Assembly (NCBI GenBank): GCA_044841755.1
Contig: JAXOFM010000002.1
Coordinates: 434,001 to 498,000, forward strand
DNA: 64,000 bases
Source: CAZAPO01 sp044841755
GTDB lineage: Bacteria > Bacteroidota > Bacteroidia > Flavobacteriales > Flavobacteriaceae
Reading direction: 5' to 3'
Position numbers and translations under genes: made by a program. The notes below the pieces were generated by a model. That model did no database searches, had not been told where the DNA came from, and saw only the letters and a program-made list of their open reading frames with translations. Of the stretch, positions 8,133 to 17,327 are shown piece by piece (the stretch's first letter is position 1; every line of letters starts with the position of its first letter).

Positions 8133-11100
8133 CTAGTCGTTTTTTTCAACCCACTTTCTAGCATTAACAAATGCTTCAAGCCAAGGTGAAACTTCATCTT
8201 TTCTTCCATTAGGATAATTAGCCCAGTTCCATTGGAATGTTGAGCGCTCTATATGTGGCATCGTTACCAGATGACGACCAGTTGTATCGCACATCATGGC
8301 AGTATTAAAATCTGAACCATTAGGACTATGAGGATATCCTTCATAACCATATTTAGCAACAATGTTGTATTTGTCTTCGGCATAAGGAAGGTCAAATTTT
8401 CCTTCACCATGAGATATCCAAACACCTAAAGTTGTTCCTGCTAATGTTGAAAGCATTATTGAATTATTCTCTTGTACCTTAACTGAAGTGAATGAACTTT
8501 CGTGCTTATGTGAATCGTTGTAAGTCATTTTTCCATGAACTTCATGATCTGGATTGATCAAATCGAGTTCCATCCATAATTGACATCCATTACAAATGCC
8601 AACTGATAAAGTGTCTTCTCTTTCGAAGAAGTTTTTAATCACTTTATTAGCTTTCTCATTGTATTTAATAGCTCCAGCCCAACCTTTAGCCGAACCTAAT
8701 ACATCTGAATTACTAAATCCACCAACTGCTCCTAAAAACTGAATATCTTCAAGTGTTTCGCGTCCAGATATTAAATCGGTCATGTGAACATCTTTTACGT
8801 CAAAACCAGCTAAATACATAGCATTCGCCATTTCACGTTCTGAATTACTTCCTTTTTCCCTTAAAATAGCAGCTTTAGGTCTTGCTTTAGTTCCATCAAT
8901 TGCAGGAAGTTTTCCTGTAAAGTGTTTTGGGAAGGTATATTGTAATGGTTGATTCTTGTAATTGTTATATCTGTCTTCAGCTAAATTATTTGCGGTTTGT
9001 TTTTGATCTAATAAGTACGAAGTTTTATACCATACGTCTCTCAAACGAGATACTGTCATTGTGAAAACCTCTGAGCCATTAATTACACTTAAAACATCTG
9101 AATCTGCAACATTTCCTATGTTATGGAATTCAATTCCAGCATTGTTTAATACCTCTTCAATTGTATTGTTCTTAGCTTGGACTACGACTCCAGCATTTTC
9201 AGCAAATAGTACTTTAAATGAATCCTTTTCATTTAGTGAAGTGATGTCTAACTCAGCTCCGAGATTAGTGTCTGCAAAACACATTTCTAAAAGTGTTGTA
9301 ATCAAACCACCAGAAGCCACATCATGACCTGCAACTATTTGCTCATTAATGATTAATTGTTGTAAAGTGTTGAACACAGTCTTAACATAAGACGCATCTT
9401 TAACGTTTGGCGTTTCGTTTCCAATTTTGTTAACTACTTGAGCAAAAGAACTTCCACCTAATTTAAAATCGTCTTGAGAAATGTTGATATAATAAATATT
9501 TCCTCCATCTCTTTTAAAAACAGGCTCAACCACTTTTGATATATCGTTACAATTAGCACCAGCAGAAATAATTACTGTACCAGGAGAAATCACTTCATCA
9601 TTTGGATACTTTTGTTTCATTGACAACGAATCCTTACCAGTTGGTACGTTGATTCCCAAATCAATTGAAAATTCAGAAACTGCTTCAACAGCTTCGTACA
9701 ATCTCGCATCTTCGCCTTCATTTCTACATGGCCACATCCAGTTTGCAGAAAGTGATACGTTTTGCAATCCTCCCTTTAATGGAGCCCAAACAATGTTGGT
9801 AAGTGCTTCGGTGATACTATTTCTACTTCCTGCTACAGGATCAATTAATCCTGAAATAGGTGAGTGTCCAATTGAAGTTGCCACACCTTCTTTTCCTTTA
9901 AAGTCAAGTGCCATAACACCAACGTTATTTAAAGGTAACTGTAGTGGTCCAGCACATTGTTGTTTTGCAACACGACCGCCTACGCAGCGATCAACTTTAT
10001 TTGTCAACCAATCTTTACAAGCTACAGCTTCCAATTGTATAACCTGATCTAGGTAATCATAGAAGTTGTCACTTGTATATTCAAGAGATTCGTATTTGCG
10101 ATCTACTTTTGTATCATGCATATATGTTTTTGGCGAGCTACCAAACATATCTTCCAGTGCCAAGTCCATTGGCTTATTTCCTTTTGTGGCAGACTCGAAT
10201 GTAAAACGATCATCACCAGTAACTTCACCAACAGTGTACATTGGTGAACGCTCACGTTCTGCTATTCTGTTTAAGGTGTCAATATGCTTATCAGAAATAA
10301 CTAATCCCATTCTTTCTTGAGATTCGTTACCAATAATTTCTTTATCTGAAAGTGTTGGATCACCAATAGGAAGCTTATCTAAGTCGATCTTTCCTCCAGT
10401 ATCTTCAACTAGTTCAGATAAACAGTTAAGATGACCACCAGCTCCATGATCATGGATGGAAACGATAAAGTTCTCTTCACTTTCTACCATTCCGCGAACA
10501 GCGTTAGCTGCTCTCTTTTGCATTTCAGGGTTAGAACGTTGTACTGCATTCAGCTCAATACCAGATTCAAATTCACCAGTATCTGCAGATGATACAGCGG
10601 CTCCACCCATTCCAATTCGGTAGTTTTCGCCGCCTAGAATAACAACTTTATCTCCTTTTTTAGGTGTGTCTTTTAAGGCTTGTTCAGCTTTTCCGTAACC
10701 AATTCCACCAGCAAGCATGATCACCTTGTCAAAACCTAATTTTCTTGCATGTTCTTCATGTTCAAAAGTCAAGAGTGATCCACATATAAGAGGTTGACCA
10801 AATTTATTACCGAAGTCAGAAGCTCCATTAGAAGCCTTAATTAAAATATCAATTGGAGTCTGGTACAACCAATCACGCTCTTCCATAGCTTGTTCCCAAG
10901 GTCTGTTTTCTTCAAGTCTGGAATACGAGGTCATATAAACAGCTGTTCCAGCCAAGGGAATAGCTCCTTTACCACCTGCAAGTCTATCACGAATTTCACC
11001 TCCAGAACCTGTTGCAGCACCATTAAAGGGCTCAACAGTAGTAGGGAAGTTATGTGTTTCTGCTTTTAAAGAGATTACAGATTCAAAATCTTCAGTAGTA

Positions 11101-11798
11101 TAATAATCAGGGATATCTGGTCTTTTTGGAGCGAACTGCTCAACTACAGGACCTTTTACAAAAGCAACATTATCCTTGTAGGCAGATACAATGTCATTAT
11201 GATTTTCCTGTGAAGTCTTTTTAATCAATTTGAATAAGGAAGAAGGTTTTTCTTCTCCGTCAATTACAAAGGTTCCGTTAAAGATTTTATGACGGCAATG
11301 CTCTGAGTTTACTTGTGAAAATCCAAAAACTTCAGAATCAGTTAACGGGCGACCTATTTTTTCACTAACACCTTCTAGATACTCTATTTCTTCATCACTT
11401 AATGCTAACCCTTCTTGAGTATTATAAGTGGCTATATCTGTGACGTTTTTTATTGGTTCTGGCTCGATATCGATCGTGAAAGTCTCTTGATTCAACCCAT
11501 TGAATTTTTGAGAAATCATTGGGTCATAATCTAAAAAGTCTTGAGAAACAGATTGAAATTCCTCAATTCTTATAATTCCTGAGATTCCCATGTTTTGAGT
11601 AATCTCAACGGCATTGGTACTCCAAGGAGTGATCATTGCAGCTCTTGGACCAACAAAAAAAGCATCGAGAGATGCTTGGTCTATTTTAGGTTCGTTGCCA
11701 AAAAGCCATGTAAGTTTAGCGATAGAATCGCTTGATAATTCTTTTGTCGTTTGAACAGCAAAAACTTTGCTGTTTGTGTTTCCAAAGAAATGAATCAT
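8133..11798 (-). CDS. purL: phosphoribosylformylglycinamidine synthase, single-chain
   Basis: This enzyme catalyses step four of de novo purine synthesis, converting FGAR, glutamine and ATP to FGAM. At 1221 residues it is the large form, fusing the ATP-binding synthetase halves with a C-terminal class I glutamine amidotransferase. The glutaminase nucleophile lies in GICNGCQ (Cys1072), and HGEGKFDLP carries the partner histidine. The middle shows GRVAKQQCAGPLQLP and TGKDSLSMKQ. Many bacteria and archaea instead split this into PurS, PurQ and PurL; no separate purQ or purS appears here. A -7 element TAAATTTG (11860-11853, minus strand) precedes it and its leader contains a GC-rich hairpin. Confidence 0.97.
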   Translation of the reverse strand: MIHFFGNTNSKVFAVQTTKELSSDSIAKLTWLFGNEPKIDQASLDAFFVGPRAAMITPWSTNAVEITQNMGISGIIRIEEFQSVSQDFLDYDPMISQKFNGLNQETFTIDIEPEPIKNVTDIATYNTQEGLALSDEEIEYLEGVSEKIGRPLTDSEVFGFSQVNSEHCRHKIFNGTFVIDGEEKPSSLFKLIKKTSQENHNDIVSAYKDNVAFVKGPVVEQFAPKRPDIPDYYTTEDFESVISLKAETHNFPTTVEPFNGAATGSGGEIRDRLAGGKGAIPLAGTAVYMTSYSRLEENRPWEQAMEERDWLYQTPIDILIKASNGASDFGNKFGQPLICGSLLTFEHEEHARKLGFDKVIMLAGGIGYGKAEQALKDTPKKGDKVVILGGENYRIGMGGAAVSSADTGEFESGIELNAVQRSNPEMQKRAANAVRGMVESEENFIVSIHDHGAGGHLNCLSELVEDTGGKIDLDKLPIGDPTLSDKEIIGNESQERMGLVISDKHIDTLNRIAERERSPMYTVGEVTGDDRFTFESATKGNKPMDLALEDMFGSSPKTYMHDTKVDRKYESLEYTSDNFYDYLDQVIQLEAVACKDWLTNKVDRCVGGRVAKQQCAGPLQLPLNNVGVMALDFKGKEGVATSIGHSPISGLIDPVAGSRNSITEALTNIVWAPLKGGLQNVSLSANWMWPCRNEGEDARLYEAVEAVSEFSIDLGINVPTGKDSLSMKQKYPNDEVISPGTVIISAGANCNDISKVVEPVFKRDGGNIYYINISQDDFKLGGSSFAQVVNKIGNETPNVKDASYVKTVFNTLQQLIINEQIVAGHDVASGGLITTLLEMCFADTNLGAELDITSLNEKDSFKVLFAENAGVVVQAKNNTIEEVLNNAGIEFHNIGNVADSDVLSVINGSEVFTMTVSRLRDVWYKTSYLLDQKQTANNLAEDRYNNYKNQPLQYTFPKHFTGKLPAIDGTKARPKAAILREKGSNSEREMANAMYLAGFDVKDVHMTDLISGRETLEDIQFLGAVGGFSNSDVLGSAKGWAGAIKYNEKANKVIKNFFEREDTLSVGICNGCQLWMELDLINPDHEVHGKMTYNDSHKHESSFTSVKVQENNSIMLSTLAGTTLGVWISHGEGKFDLPYAEDKYNIVAKYGYEGYPHSPNGSDFNTAMMCDTTGRHLVTMPHIERSTFQWNWANYPNGRKDEVSPWLEAFVNARKWVEKND

Positions 11799-11813
11799 TA
11801 TGTGTTAGTTTAC

Positions 11814-11835
11814 GCCTGCCTTGTCGGCAGACAGG
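11814..11835. repeat. GC-rich palindrome in the purL leader, REP-like
   Basis: GCCTGCC-TTGTC-GGCAGAC forms a 7-bp stem (one G-T pair) flanked by another CAGG/CCTG. It is strikingly GC-rich for this AT-rich sequence and lies about 16 bases before the purL start codon. A related CCTGTCG...CGGCAGG hairpin occurs at 46498-46519. It may be a copy of a dispersed palindromic repeat; only these two relatives were noticed in the window. Confidence 0.35.
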
Positions 11836-11852
11836 TTGTAAATTTCAAAGTG

Positions 11853-11860
11853 CAAATTTA
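11853..11860 (-). promoter_or_regulatory. predicted -7 element of the purL promoter
   Basis: TAAATTTG on the minus strand is a perfect -7 match. No TTTG is found at the expected -33 position, so the call is moderate. Transcription from here would give a leader of about 45 bases that contains the GC-rich hairpin. Confidence 0.35.
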
Positions 11861-11930
11861 CTTTTTTTAGTTTGATTATATGGCTAAAAAGAGCTCTTAA
11901 TTACTTAGTTATTCACTGAATAATTCACAA

Positions 11931-12785
11931 TTAAAAGTATTTGGTAAGAATATGCTTAACGCTTGCATAGTAAGACCTTCCAAAAAGGTTGAGATGAACC
12001 AATAAATAGTATAATTGATATAGTTCAATTCTTTTTGAAGTATAATGATCTTGTGGAATAATCTTATGATAGGACTCATAGAATGAAGAGCCAAAACCAC
12101 CAAATAACTTGCTCATGGCAATATCAATTTCAGCATGACCTAAATAAGTTGATGGATCAATTAAATATGGAATACCATCAGCTGAAATAAGGAAATTCTC
12201 ACTCCATAGATCTCCATGCAAAATAGAAGGTTTAATGTTTTGAAATATATGTGTACAAGATTCTTTCATTTTCTTAACTGTTGGAACTTCTTTTTGATGA
12301 AGCAAACCTTTATCAATTGAAAGTTGGAGTTGAGGATTAAGACGTTCTTCAATATAGAAGTCCAACCAAGTTGAATGTTGGTTATTAGATTGTGGCAGAC
12401 TTCCAATAAAGTTATTTTGATCAAAGCCAAAATATTCACTAGAAGTTTGATGTAAAGTTGCTAATTGTGTTCCAAACAACTCAAAATCTCTGGAATTAGG
12501 AGATTTAGATTCAATGTACTCCATTACTAAAAACCCATTATTTTCATAATTTCCAATTGCATGAATATTTGGTGTGGCAATGCAGTTTGTGTTAGCAATT
12601 GTATTTAAAGCATGAGCTTCGGCTTGCAGTAATTTAACATTAGAATGTACTTTAAGAAACAGCTTTTCTGTTGAGGTTTCTAAAAGGTAAGCACTGGCAA
12701 TATCTCCTCCAGAAATAGACTTAATATTTTGTGTTTTGTAATCTATAACATGCGAAATATGTTCAAGAAAACTTTCTGTTAGCAT
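11931..12785 (-). CDS. fructosamine kinase family protein
   Basis: This 284-residue protein belongs to the fructosamine/ketosamine-3-kinase branch of the aminoglycoside phosphotransferase-like kinases. The catalytic loop reads ILHGDLWSENFL, and the metal-binding segment LIDPSTYLGHAEIDIAM is typical, followed by LFGGFGSSFYESY. Family members phosphorylate sugar adducts on protein lysines so that the adduct falls off, which is repair of glycation damage. The N-terminal glycine-rich loop is seen in SISGGDIASAYLL with a lysine in KLFLKVH. It stands alone between the purL leader and the endonuclease terminator. Confidence 0.88.
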   Translation of the reverse strand: MLTESFLEHISHVIDYKTQNIKSISGGDIASAYLLETSTEKLFLKVHSNVKLLQAEAHALNTIANTNCIATPNIHAIGNYENNGFLVMEYIESKSPNSRDFELFGTQLATLHQTSSEYFGFDQNNFIGSLPQSNNQHSTWLDFYIEERLNPQLQLSIDKGLLHQKEVPTVKKMKESCTHIFQNIKPSILHGDLWSENFLISADGIPYLIDPSTYLGHAEIDIAMSKLFGGFGSSFYESYHKIIPQDHYTSKRIELYQLYYLLVHLNLFGRSYYASVKHILTKYF

Positions 12786-12796
12786 ATCATAAAAAT

Positions 12797-12825
12797 AAAA
12801 AGACCATTCGAATGAATGGTCTTTT
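12797..12825 (-). terminator. terminator of the endonuclease I gene
   Basis: AAAAGACCATTC-GAAT-GAATGGTCTTTT forms a near-perfect 12-bp hairpin with A/T flanks on both sides, placed 20 bases after the endonuclease stop. Confidence 0.85.
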
Positions 12826-12844
12826 CTTACAGCGTAATTAAAAT

Positions 12845-13909
12845 TTACTGAATAATAAGTTTTTTAGTAACTCTTTGAGAGTTTTTTGATAATCTTAAAA
12901 GATAAACACCTTTGTTGAGGTTGGAAACATTTAACCAGTTACCAGAATTTGTAATCCGTTTGGTCAGAATAAGTTTTCCTAAAACATCAAATAATTCAAC
13001 TTGTATATCCTCATGTGTGGTAATAAACACTTTTCCATTATTAACAGGATTTGGATGCAGTTTTACTTCAGCAAGAGTTTCCTTCTTTGTGTTAAGGAAT
13101 AACCCCCATCTATCTTCAGCAGCTGTTTGACCTGCAGGAATTCCCCAAATAATATTGGCAAGAAAAGGTTCATCGATAAATGGATTTCTATTTCCTTGAG
13201 AATAGGTGTCACCATTTGTATGGAAAGTATTTCTGTTATCTTCATATGTAGAAACAGGGTCTTCCGAATTCCATTTTAGAAAAAGGTCGATCATATCATC
13301 TGGTGTACTGGCCGAACTTCCAACGCCAACATTAGTTGGAAGACATTGACTGCCATATCTCAAGTACATGTACATAATTATACGAGCAACATCTCCCTTC
13401 CATTCATCACCTGGATACCAGCCTCCAGCAACATTCTTAGAATTTCCCGAGCCGTCGGCAAATTTTTGATTCCCTCTTTGTCCATTTCGCTGAACGTCTG
13501 AGGCTCTAATATGATGCCCATCAGCACCAGGAGTCTCATTATTATCAAAGCTGGGAGTTCCTAATGATTTTGGGTATACATGTTCTCTGTTAAAATCACA
13601 AACATTTCCTCCATTATCATTTACACTTCGTTCTAAATCGTTAGTGCAATCTGAATCTGATCCATCTTCATATCCATAGATAAGTAGTACATTAGAAAGA
13701 TTGCTTGGGTTTAAATCAGTTGCTTTAGTAGCATCCCAACCATAGGACAATACATTAGTATGGGTGTTAGTGACTTTAGTAGCTAATGCAGTTTTAAGAG
13801 CCACTCCTGTTAGCGTTAGATTCACATCATCATAATACGATTGCTGAGACCATACACCATAGAAAAAGAGAAGTGTGAAAATTAAAGTGTAGTGTTGTTT
13901 CATTAGCAT
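12845..13909 (-). CDS. secreted endonuclease I family nuclease with T9SS type A tail
   Basis: An N-terminal signal peptide (ending near FYGVWSQ) is followed by an endonuclease I domain of the His-Me-finger type. The core reads VCDFNREHVYPKSLG, with the catalytic histidine in REHVYP, then GADGHHIRASDVQRNGQRGN. The last 75 residues, starting VKLHPNPVNNGKVF and ending KKLIIQ, are a T9SS type A sorting domain, so the enzyme is probably exported through type IX secretion and attached to the surface or released. It would degrade extracellular DNA for nutrients or biofilm turnover. The start overlaps the preceding stop (TAATG); a second ATG six bases on (13903) is an equally good start. Confidence 0.9.
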   Translation of the reverse strand: MLMKQHYTLIFTLLFFYGVWSQQSYYDDVNLTLTGVALKTALATKVTNTHTNVLSYGWDATKATDLNPSNLSNVLLIYGYEDGSDSDCTNDLERSVNDNGGNVCDFNREHVYPKSLGTPSFDNNETPGADGHHIRASDVQRNGQRGNQKFADGSGNSKNVAGGWYPGDEWKGDVARIIMYMYLRYGSQCLPTNVGVGSSASTPDDMIDLFLKWNSEDPVSTYEDNRNTFHTNGDTYSQGNRNPFIDEPFLANIIWGIPAGQTAAEDRWGLFLNTKKETLAEVKLHPNPVNNGKVFITTHEDIQVELFDVLGKLILTKRITNSGNWLNVSNLNKGVYLLRLSKNSQRVTKKLIIQ

Positions 13910-15120
13910 TATTTTTTTTCTAATAGCGCCATATAGAATCCGTCAAAACCAGATTCATGCGCTAAGACTTTTCTGTCTTTTACAAATATAAATTCTTTTC
14001 CAGATTCGGAGTTTAAAAATGCATTAACCTGTTCTTGATTTTCTGAAGGAAGGATAGAACAGGTTGCATAAACCATTTTTCCTCCTGATTTAAGCATTTT
14101 GGAATATTGCTGCAATAATTCTTGCTGAGTGTTTTTGATTCTATCAATAAACTCAGGCTCCAGTTTCCATTTTGCATCAGGATTTCTGCGCAATACACCA
14201 AGACCAGAACACGGAGCATCTATCAATATACGATCAGCCTTATTATGAAGTTTTTTAATTGGTTTTGTTGAGTCGATGACTTTTAAATCTACATTGTGCA
14301 CACCATTTCTTTTTGCACGAACCTTTAACTTCTTGAGCTTACTTTCGTAAATATCCATGGCAACAATGTTTCCCTTGTTTTGCATAAGTGAAGCTAAATG
14401 AAGGGTTTTACCACCTGCGCCTGCACAAGTGTCAACAACTTTCATTCCTGGTTTTACATCCAGAAAGTCAGCTACCATTTGTGAAGAGGCGTCTTGAACT
14501 TCAAACCATCCATTTTTAAAGGCATTAGTTTTAAAAACATTGGCACGTTTTGTCAGTCTTAATGCTGAAGGATAGTTGTCTAAAAATTCAGTTTCAATGT
14601 TTTCTTCAGCAAGTGCCTTTTGAAGTTCTTTTTTTGTTGTTTTTAAAGTATTGGTACGTAGAATGACATCAGCTTGTTTATTTTGAACAGCCATTTCCTT
14701 ATTCCAAACTTCCTCTCCTAACTCTTCAATACCTAGTTCATCTATCCAATCAGGGATGGACTCACGATACTTTCTAATTTTTGAAAGCTCATCAAACCTT
14801 CCTTTAATCTTTCTTGTTGGTGTATTTTCAAAATACTTCCAATCTGGTAATCTAATTCCTTTCAATGTAGCCCAAACCGCAAAAAGCCTCCACACATCAT
14901 CTCTGTTAAAAGGTTCTTTTACATTGGCAATTTCGGCATAAAGACGTTTCCATCTTACAATGTCGTAAGTTGTTTCAGCAACAAAAGCCCGATCTCGACT
15001 TCCCCAACGTTTATCACGCTTTAAAAGCTGTTGAACAACCTTATCAGCATAAGCATCCTCATTAAAAATTTGAAGAATTCCGTCTATAACAGCAAAGCAA
15101 AGATTTTTATGTAATCGCAT
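13909..15120 (-). CDS. RsmB/NOP2-like RNA m5C methyltransferase
   Basis: This protein of about 403 residues belongs to the NOL1/NOP2/Sun family that methylates cytosine C5 in rRNA using SAM. The SAM site is DTCAGAGGKTLHLA, and the two catalytic cysteines are in DAPCSGLGVLRR and YATCSILPSENQ. The N-terminal 150 residues correspond to the NusB-like/RNA-binding part. I start it at ATG 15120 (MRLHKN), which matches the family N-terminus better than a TTG seven codons upstream. The stop overlaps the endonuclease start by one base, so the pair is translationally coupled, with no obvious functional tie. Confidence 0.88.
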   Translation of the reverse strand: MRLHKNLCFAVIDGILQIFNEDAYADKVVQQLLKRDKRWGSRDRAFVAETTYDIVRWKRLYAEIANVKEPFNRDDVWRLFAVWATLKGIRLPDWKYFENTPTRKIKGRFDELSKIRKYRESIPDWIDELGIEELGEEVWNKEMAVQNKQADVILRTNTLKTTKKELQKALAEENIETEFLDNYPSALRLTKRANVFKTNAFKNGWFEVQDASSQMVADFLDVKPGMKVVDTCAGAGGKTLHLASLMQNKGNIVAMDIYESKLKKLKVRAKRNGVHNVDLKVIDSTKPIKKLHNKADRILIDAPCSGLGVLRRNPDAKWKLEPEFIDRIKNTQQELLQQYSKMLKSGGKMVYATCSILPSENQEQVNAFLNSESGKEFIFVKDRKVLAHESGFDGFYMALLEKK

Positions 15121-15238
15121 AAGTTTTTTATAAGGAAGCAAAGGTAATGATTAAGTTAGATACGTAATGGTTTATTTTATTTGGATTATTTCTTTACTTA
15201 CGTTAGTGCTTTTTTATTTTTATGGAAAATTTATAATG

Positions 15239-16285
15239 ATGAAAAAACTATTCCTATTATTAATTGTTGCTTTAATGTTTTCATGTAAGGAGGAATCAAG
15301 TTTTATTCCGAGAGATTTTAATAAAGTTGAGTTTGAAACAATTTTAGCGGATTCTACATTAAGCATTCGAGCTATTGATATTTTAAATGATGGAAGTCTA
15401 GCTTTTGCCGCAAATAACAATACGTTTGGCTTGTATAATGAGGCCAGTAATGTATGGAATATTTCAAAGCAAGAATACGATTCACTTGATATTGAGTTTC
15501 GGGCAGTTGCTCATACTTCAACAGATTTTTTTATGCTGTCCGTAGCAAGTCCTGCTTTGCTATTTAAAACTACCCAAGCTGGTATGCAATTAGTTTACCA
15601 GGAGGAGCACGAAAAAGCTTTTTATGATTCAATGACATTCTGGAATGATCAAGAAGGTATTGCCATGGGAGATCCAACCAATAGTTGTATTAGTATTATT
15701 ATTACTAGAGATGGAGGTAAAACATGGACTAAAATCCCTTGTGAAGAATTGCCTGAAGCGATAGAAGGTGAAGCAGCATTTGCTGCCAGTGACACCAATA
15801 TTACTGTTTATAGAGATCATACATGGATAGCTACAGGAGGGATGGCGAGCAATATTTTGTACTCACCAGACAAAGGGAAAAACTGGCAATTATTTGAAAC
15901 ACCTATTATTCAAGGTACGTCAACTAAAGGAATGTACAGCGTTGACTTTTACGATGAGTTAAATGGTTTTGCAATTGGAGGAGATTACACCAATCCAGAT
16001 GGAAATACCAACAATAAAATACTTACTAATGATGGAGGTAGAACCTGGGAGATAGTTGCCAATGGACAAACACCTAATTATAGAAGTTGTGTGCAATACG
16101 TGCCAAATAGAGAAGGGATGGAGTTGGTTACAGTTGGCTTCAAAGGAATAGATTTTAGTAATGATGGAGGAAAAAGCTGGAAGCATATAAGTGATGAAGG
16201 GTTTTATACCGTTAGGTTTATTAACGACTCTACCGCTTACGCAGCAGGAAGTAAACGAATAAGTAAACTGCATTTTAAAGAATAA
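15239..16285 (+). CDS. Asp-box repeat lipoprotein (beta-propeller)
   Basis: This 348-residue protein has a lipoprotein signal peptide (MKKLFLLLIVALMFSC, lipidated Cys16). Four Asp-box motifs of the BNR type are visible: TRDGGKTW, SPDKGKNW, TNDGGRTW and SNDGGKSW. They are spaced as in the blades of a beta-propeller like Ycf48 or sialidase-fold proteins. The catalytic residues of sialidases are not evident, so I expect a binding or assembly role at the outer membrane. It is often annotated as a BNR-repeat oxidoreductase in flavobacteria, which I would not rely on. An upstream in-frame ATG at 15167 would put a second hydrophobic segment in front and is unlikely. Confidence 0.8.
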   Translation: MKKLFLLLIVALMFSCKEESSFIPRDFNKVEFETILADSTLSIRAIDILNDGSLAFAANNNTFGLYNEASNVWNISKQEYDSLDIEFRAVAHTSTDFFMLSVASPALLFKTTQAGMQLVYQEEHEKAFYDSMTFWNDQEGIAMGDPTNSCISIIITRDGGKTWTKIPCEELPEAIEGEAAFAASDTNITVYRDHTWIATGGMASNILYSPDKGKNWQLFETPIIQGTSTKGMYSVDFYDELNGFAIGGDYTNPDGNTNNKILTNDGGRTWEIVANGQTPNYRSCVQYVPNREGMELVTVGFKGIDFSNDGGKSWKHISDEGFYTVRFINDSTAYAAGSKRISKLHFKE

Positions 16286-16287
16286 AA

Positions 16288-16313
16288 AAAACCGTTCAAT
16301 CCAACGGTTTTTT
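16288..16313. terminator. bidirectional terminator
   Basis: AAAACCGTT-CAATCC-AACGGTTTT forms a 9-bp stem with T-runs on both strands. It lies between the convergent Asp-box lipoprotein and the Spy-like gene. Confidence 0.85.
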
Positions 16314-16316
16314 GTT

Positions 16317-16772
16317 TTATGGAAAATTCTTTTTCATACCATTTTTTCGTCGTTCTTTGAGCCGATCCATTAACATGCGGTTAAAACTATCTTCTGCTAT
16401 TTTAAGTTTAACTATCTTTTTTGCTGGAAGTATTTTTCTCAAATCCTTGAACATTTGAACTTCTGCCTCATGTTCTTTACCCTCTAGGGCTAAATAATCA
16501 TCTATTAACTTATTTGCTTCGCTCTCAGAAATATTTTCATTTCTCATTCTTTCACGTAATTCACGCATTTCTTTTCGGCGATATTCATGCATCTTTTCAT
16601 CAAAAGCATTGTAAATAGGCCAAAATTTTTCTGCTTCATCAGATGTTAAGTTTAATTGCTCAGTAATATAAGCTACTTTTTGTGCTTTTATTCTTTCATG
16701 CATCTTTCCTTTCTGAGCTGCTATGCTAGTGCAAAATAACATGAGAATAAAAGGAATAATTAATCGTTTCAT
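16317..16772 (-). CDS. Spy/CpxP-like periplasmic protein
   Basis: This is a 151-residue exported protein with a signal peptide (MKRLIIPFILMLFCTSIAAQ). The mature part is alpha-helical and highly charged, and shows the pattern LTSDEAEKFWPIYNAFDEKMHEYRR that marks LTxxQ/Spy-type chaperones and metal or stress sensors. It is the third gene of an operon with an ECF sigma factor and its likely anti-sigma partner, 12 bases after the latter. By analogy with CpxP or CnrX it could sense envelope stress and pass the signal to the anti-sigma protein. That link is inferred from gene order. Confidence 0.8.
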   Translation of the reverse strand: MKRLIIPFILMLFCTSIAAQKGKMHERIKAQKVAYITEQLNLTSDEAEKFWPIYNAFDEKMHEYRRKEMRELRERMRNENISESEANKLIDDYLALEGKEHEAEVQMFKDLRKILPAKKIVKLKIAEDSFNRMLMDRLKERRKNGMKKNFP

Positions 16773-16784
16773 TGCTATAAGTTG

Positions 16785-17294
16785 TTATTGGTCCATGATA
16801 TCTTCCAGATCTGCATTTTCAAGAAGGTAATCTTCTAAAATTGCATCATCATAAGTTTCTGTAAAGATATCAGTGTTTATTGTTGTTATCTCTTCTTCAG
16901 TTAATAAAGAAGCTAATTCATAAGTGTCTAAATCTTCTTCTAACATGTAATTCTCAACGAGTTCAACATCCAGATCATTGATATTTTCAACATTAGTCTG
17001 ATTAATGAAAACAGCGAACATAATTAACACTGCTGCTGCAGCACCAGAAATATAAACTAAGTTTGTTTTACTGAATAGTGATATAACTTTGGTTTCAGTT
17101 TGTGGAAGCTTGCTTATAATCTCATTTTCCAAACTGTCAAAATAGCCCTTTGGAACATCAAATCCAGTTGAGTTCTCACCTTGAACAGCTTCATCTAAAT
17201 ATGCATTAGCAAAAATCTTTTCCTCTAGGCTATTGAAATAATCTTTAGGAACTTTAAAACCGTTGTCTTGTATGTTATTTAGTTTATCACTCAT
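16785..17294 (-). CDS. putative anti-sigma factor, single-pass membrane protein
   Basis: This 169-residue protein has one membrane segment (residues about 76-97, LVYISGAAAAVLIMFAVFI). The cytoplasmic N-terminus holds two copies of the motif F-x-VPK-x-YF-x-SLE (FKVPKDYFNSLE and FDVPKGYFDSLE), about 35 residues apart. The periplasmic C-terminus is very acidic. It follows the ECF sigma gene by 33 bases and precedes the Spy-like gene. It lacks the HxxxCxxC zinc motif of classical ZAS anti-sigma factors, so the role is inferred from position and topology. Confidence 0.75.
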   Translation of the reverse strand: MSDKLNNIQDNGFKVPKDYFNSLEEKIFANAYLDEAVQGENSTGFDVPKGYFDSLENEIISKLPQTETKVISLFSKTNLVYISGAAAAVLIMFAVFINQTNVENINDLDVELVENYMLEEDLDTYELASLLTEEEITTINTDIFTETYDDAILEDYLLENADLEDIMDQ

Positions 17295-17327
17295 GTTATT
17301 TGTTAGACATAAATTTGACTAAAAGGT

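Noticed and set aside
9649..10047. Plus-strand open frame inside purL
   Set aside because: It is antisense to a well-supported enzyme, has no family motifs, and exists because of codon bias on the other strand.
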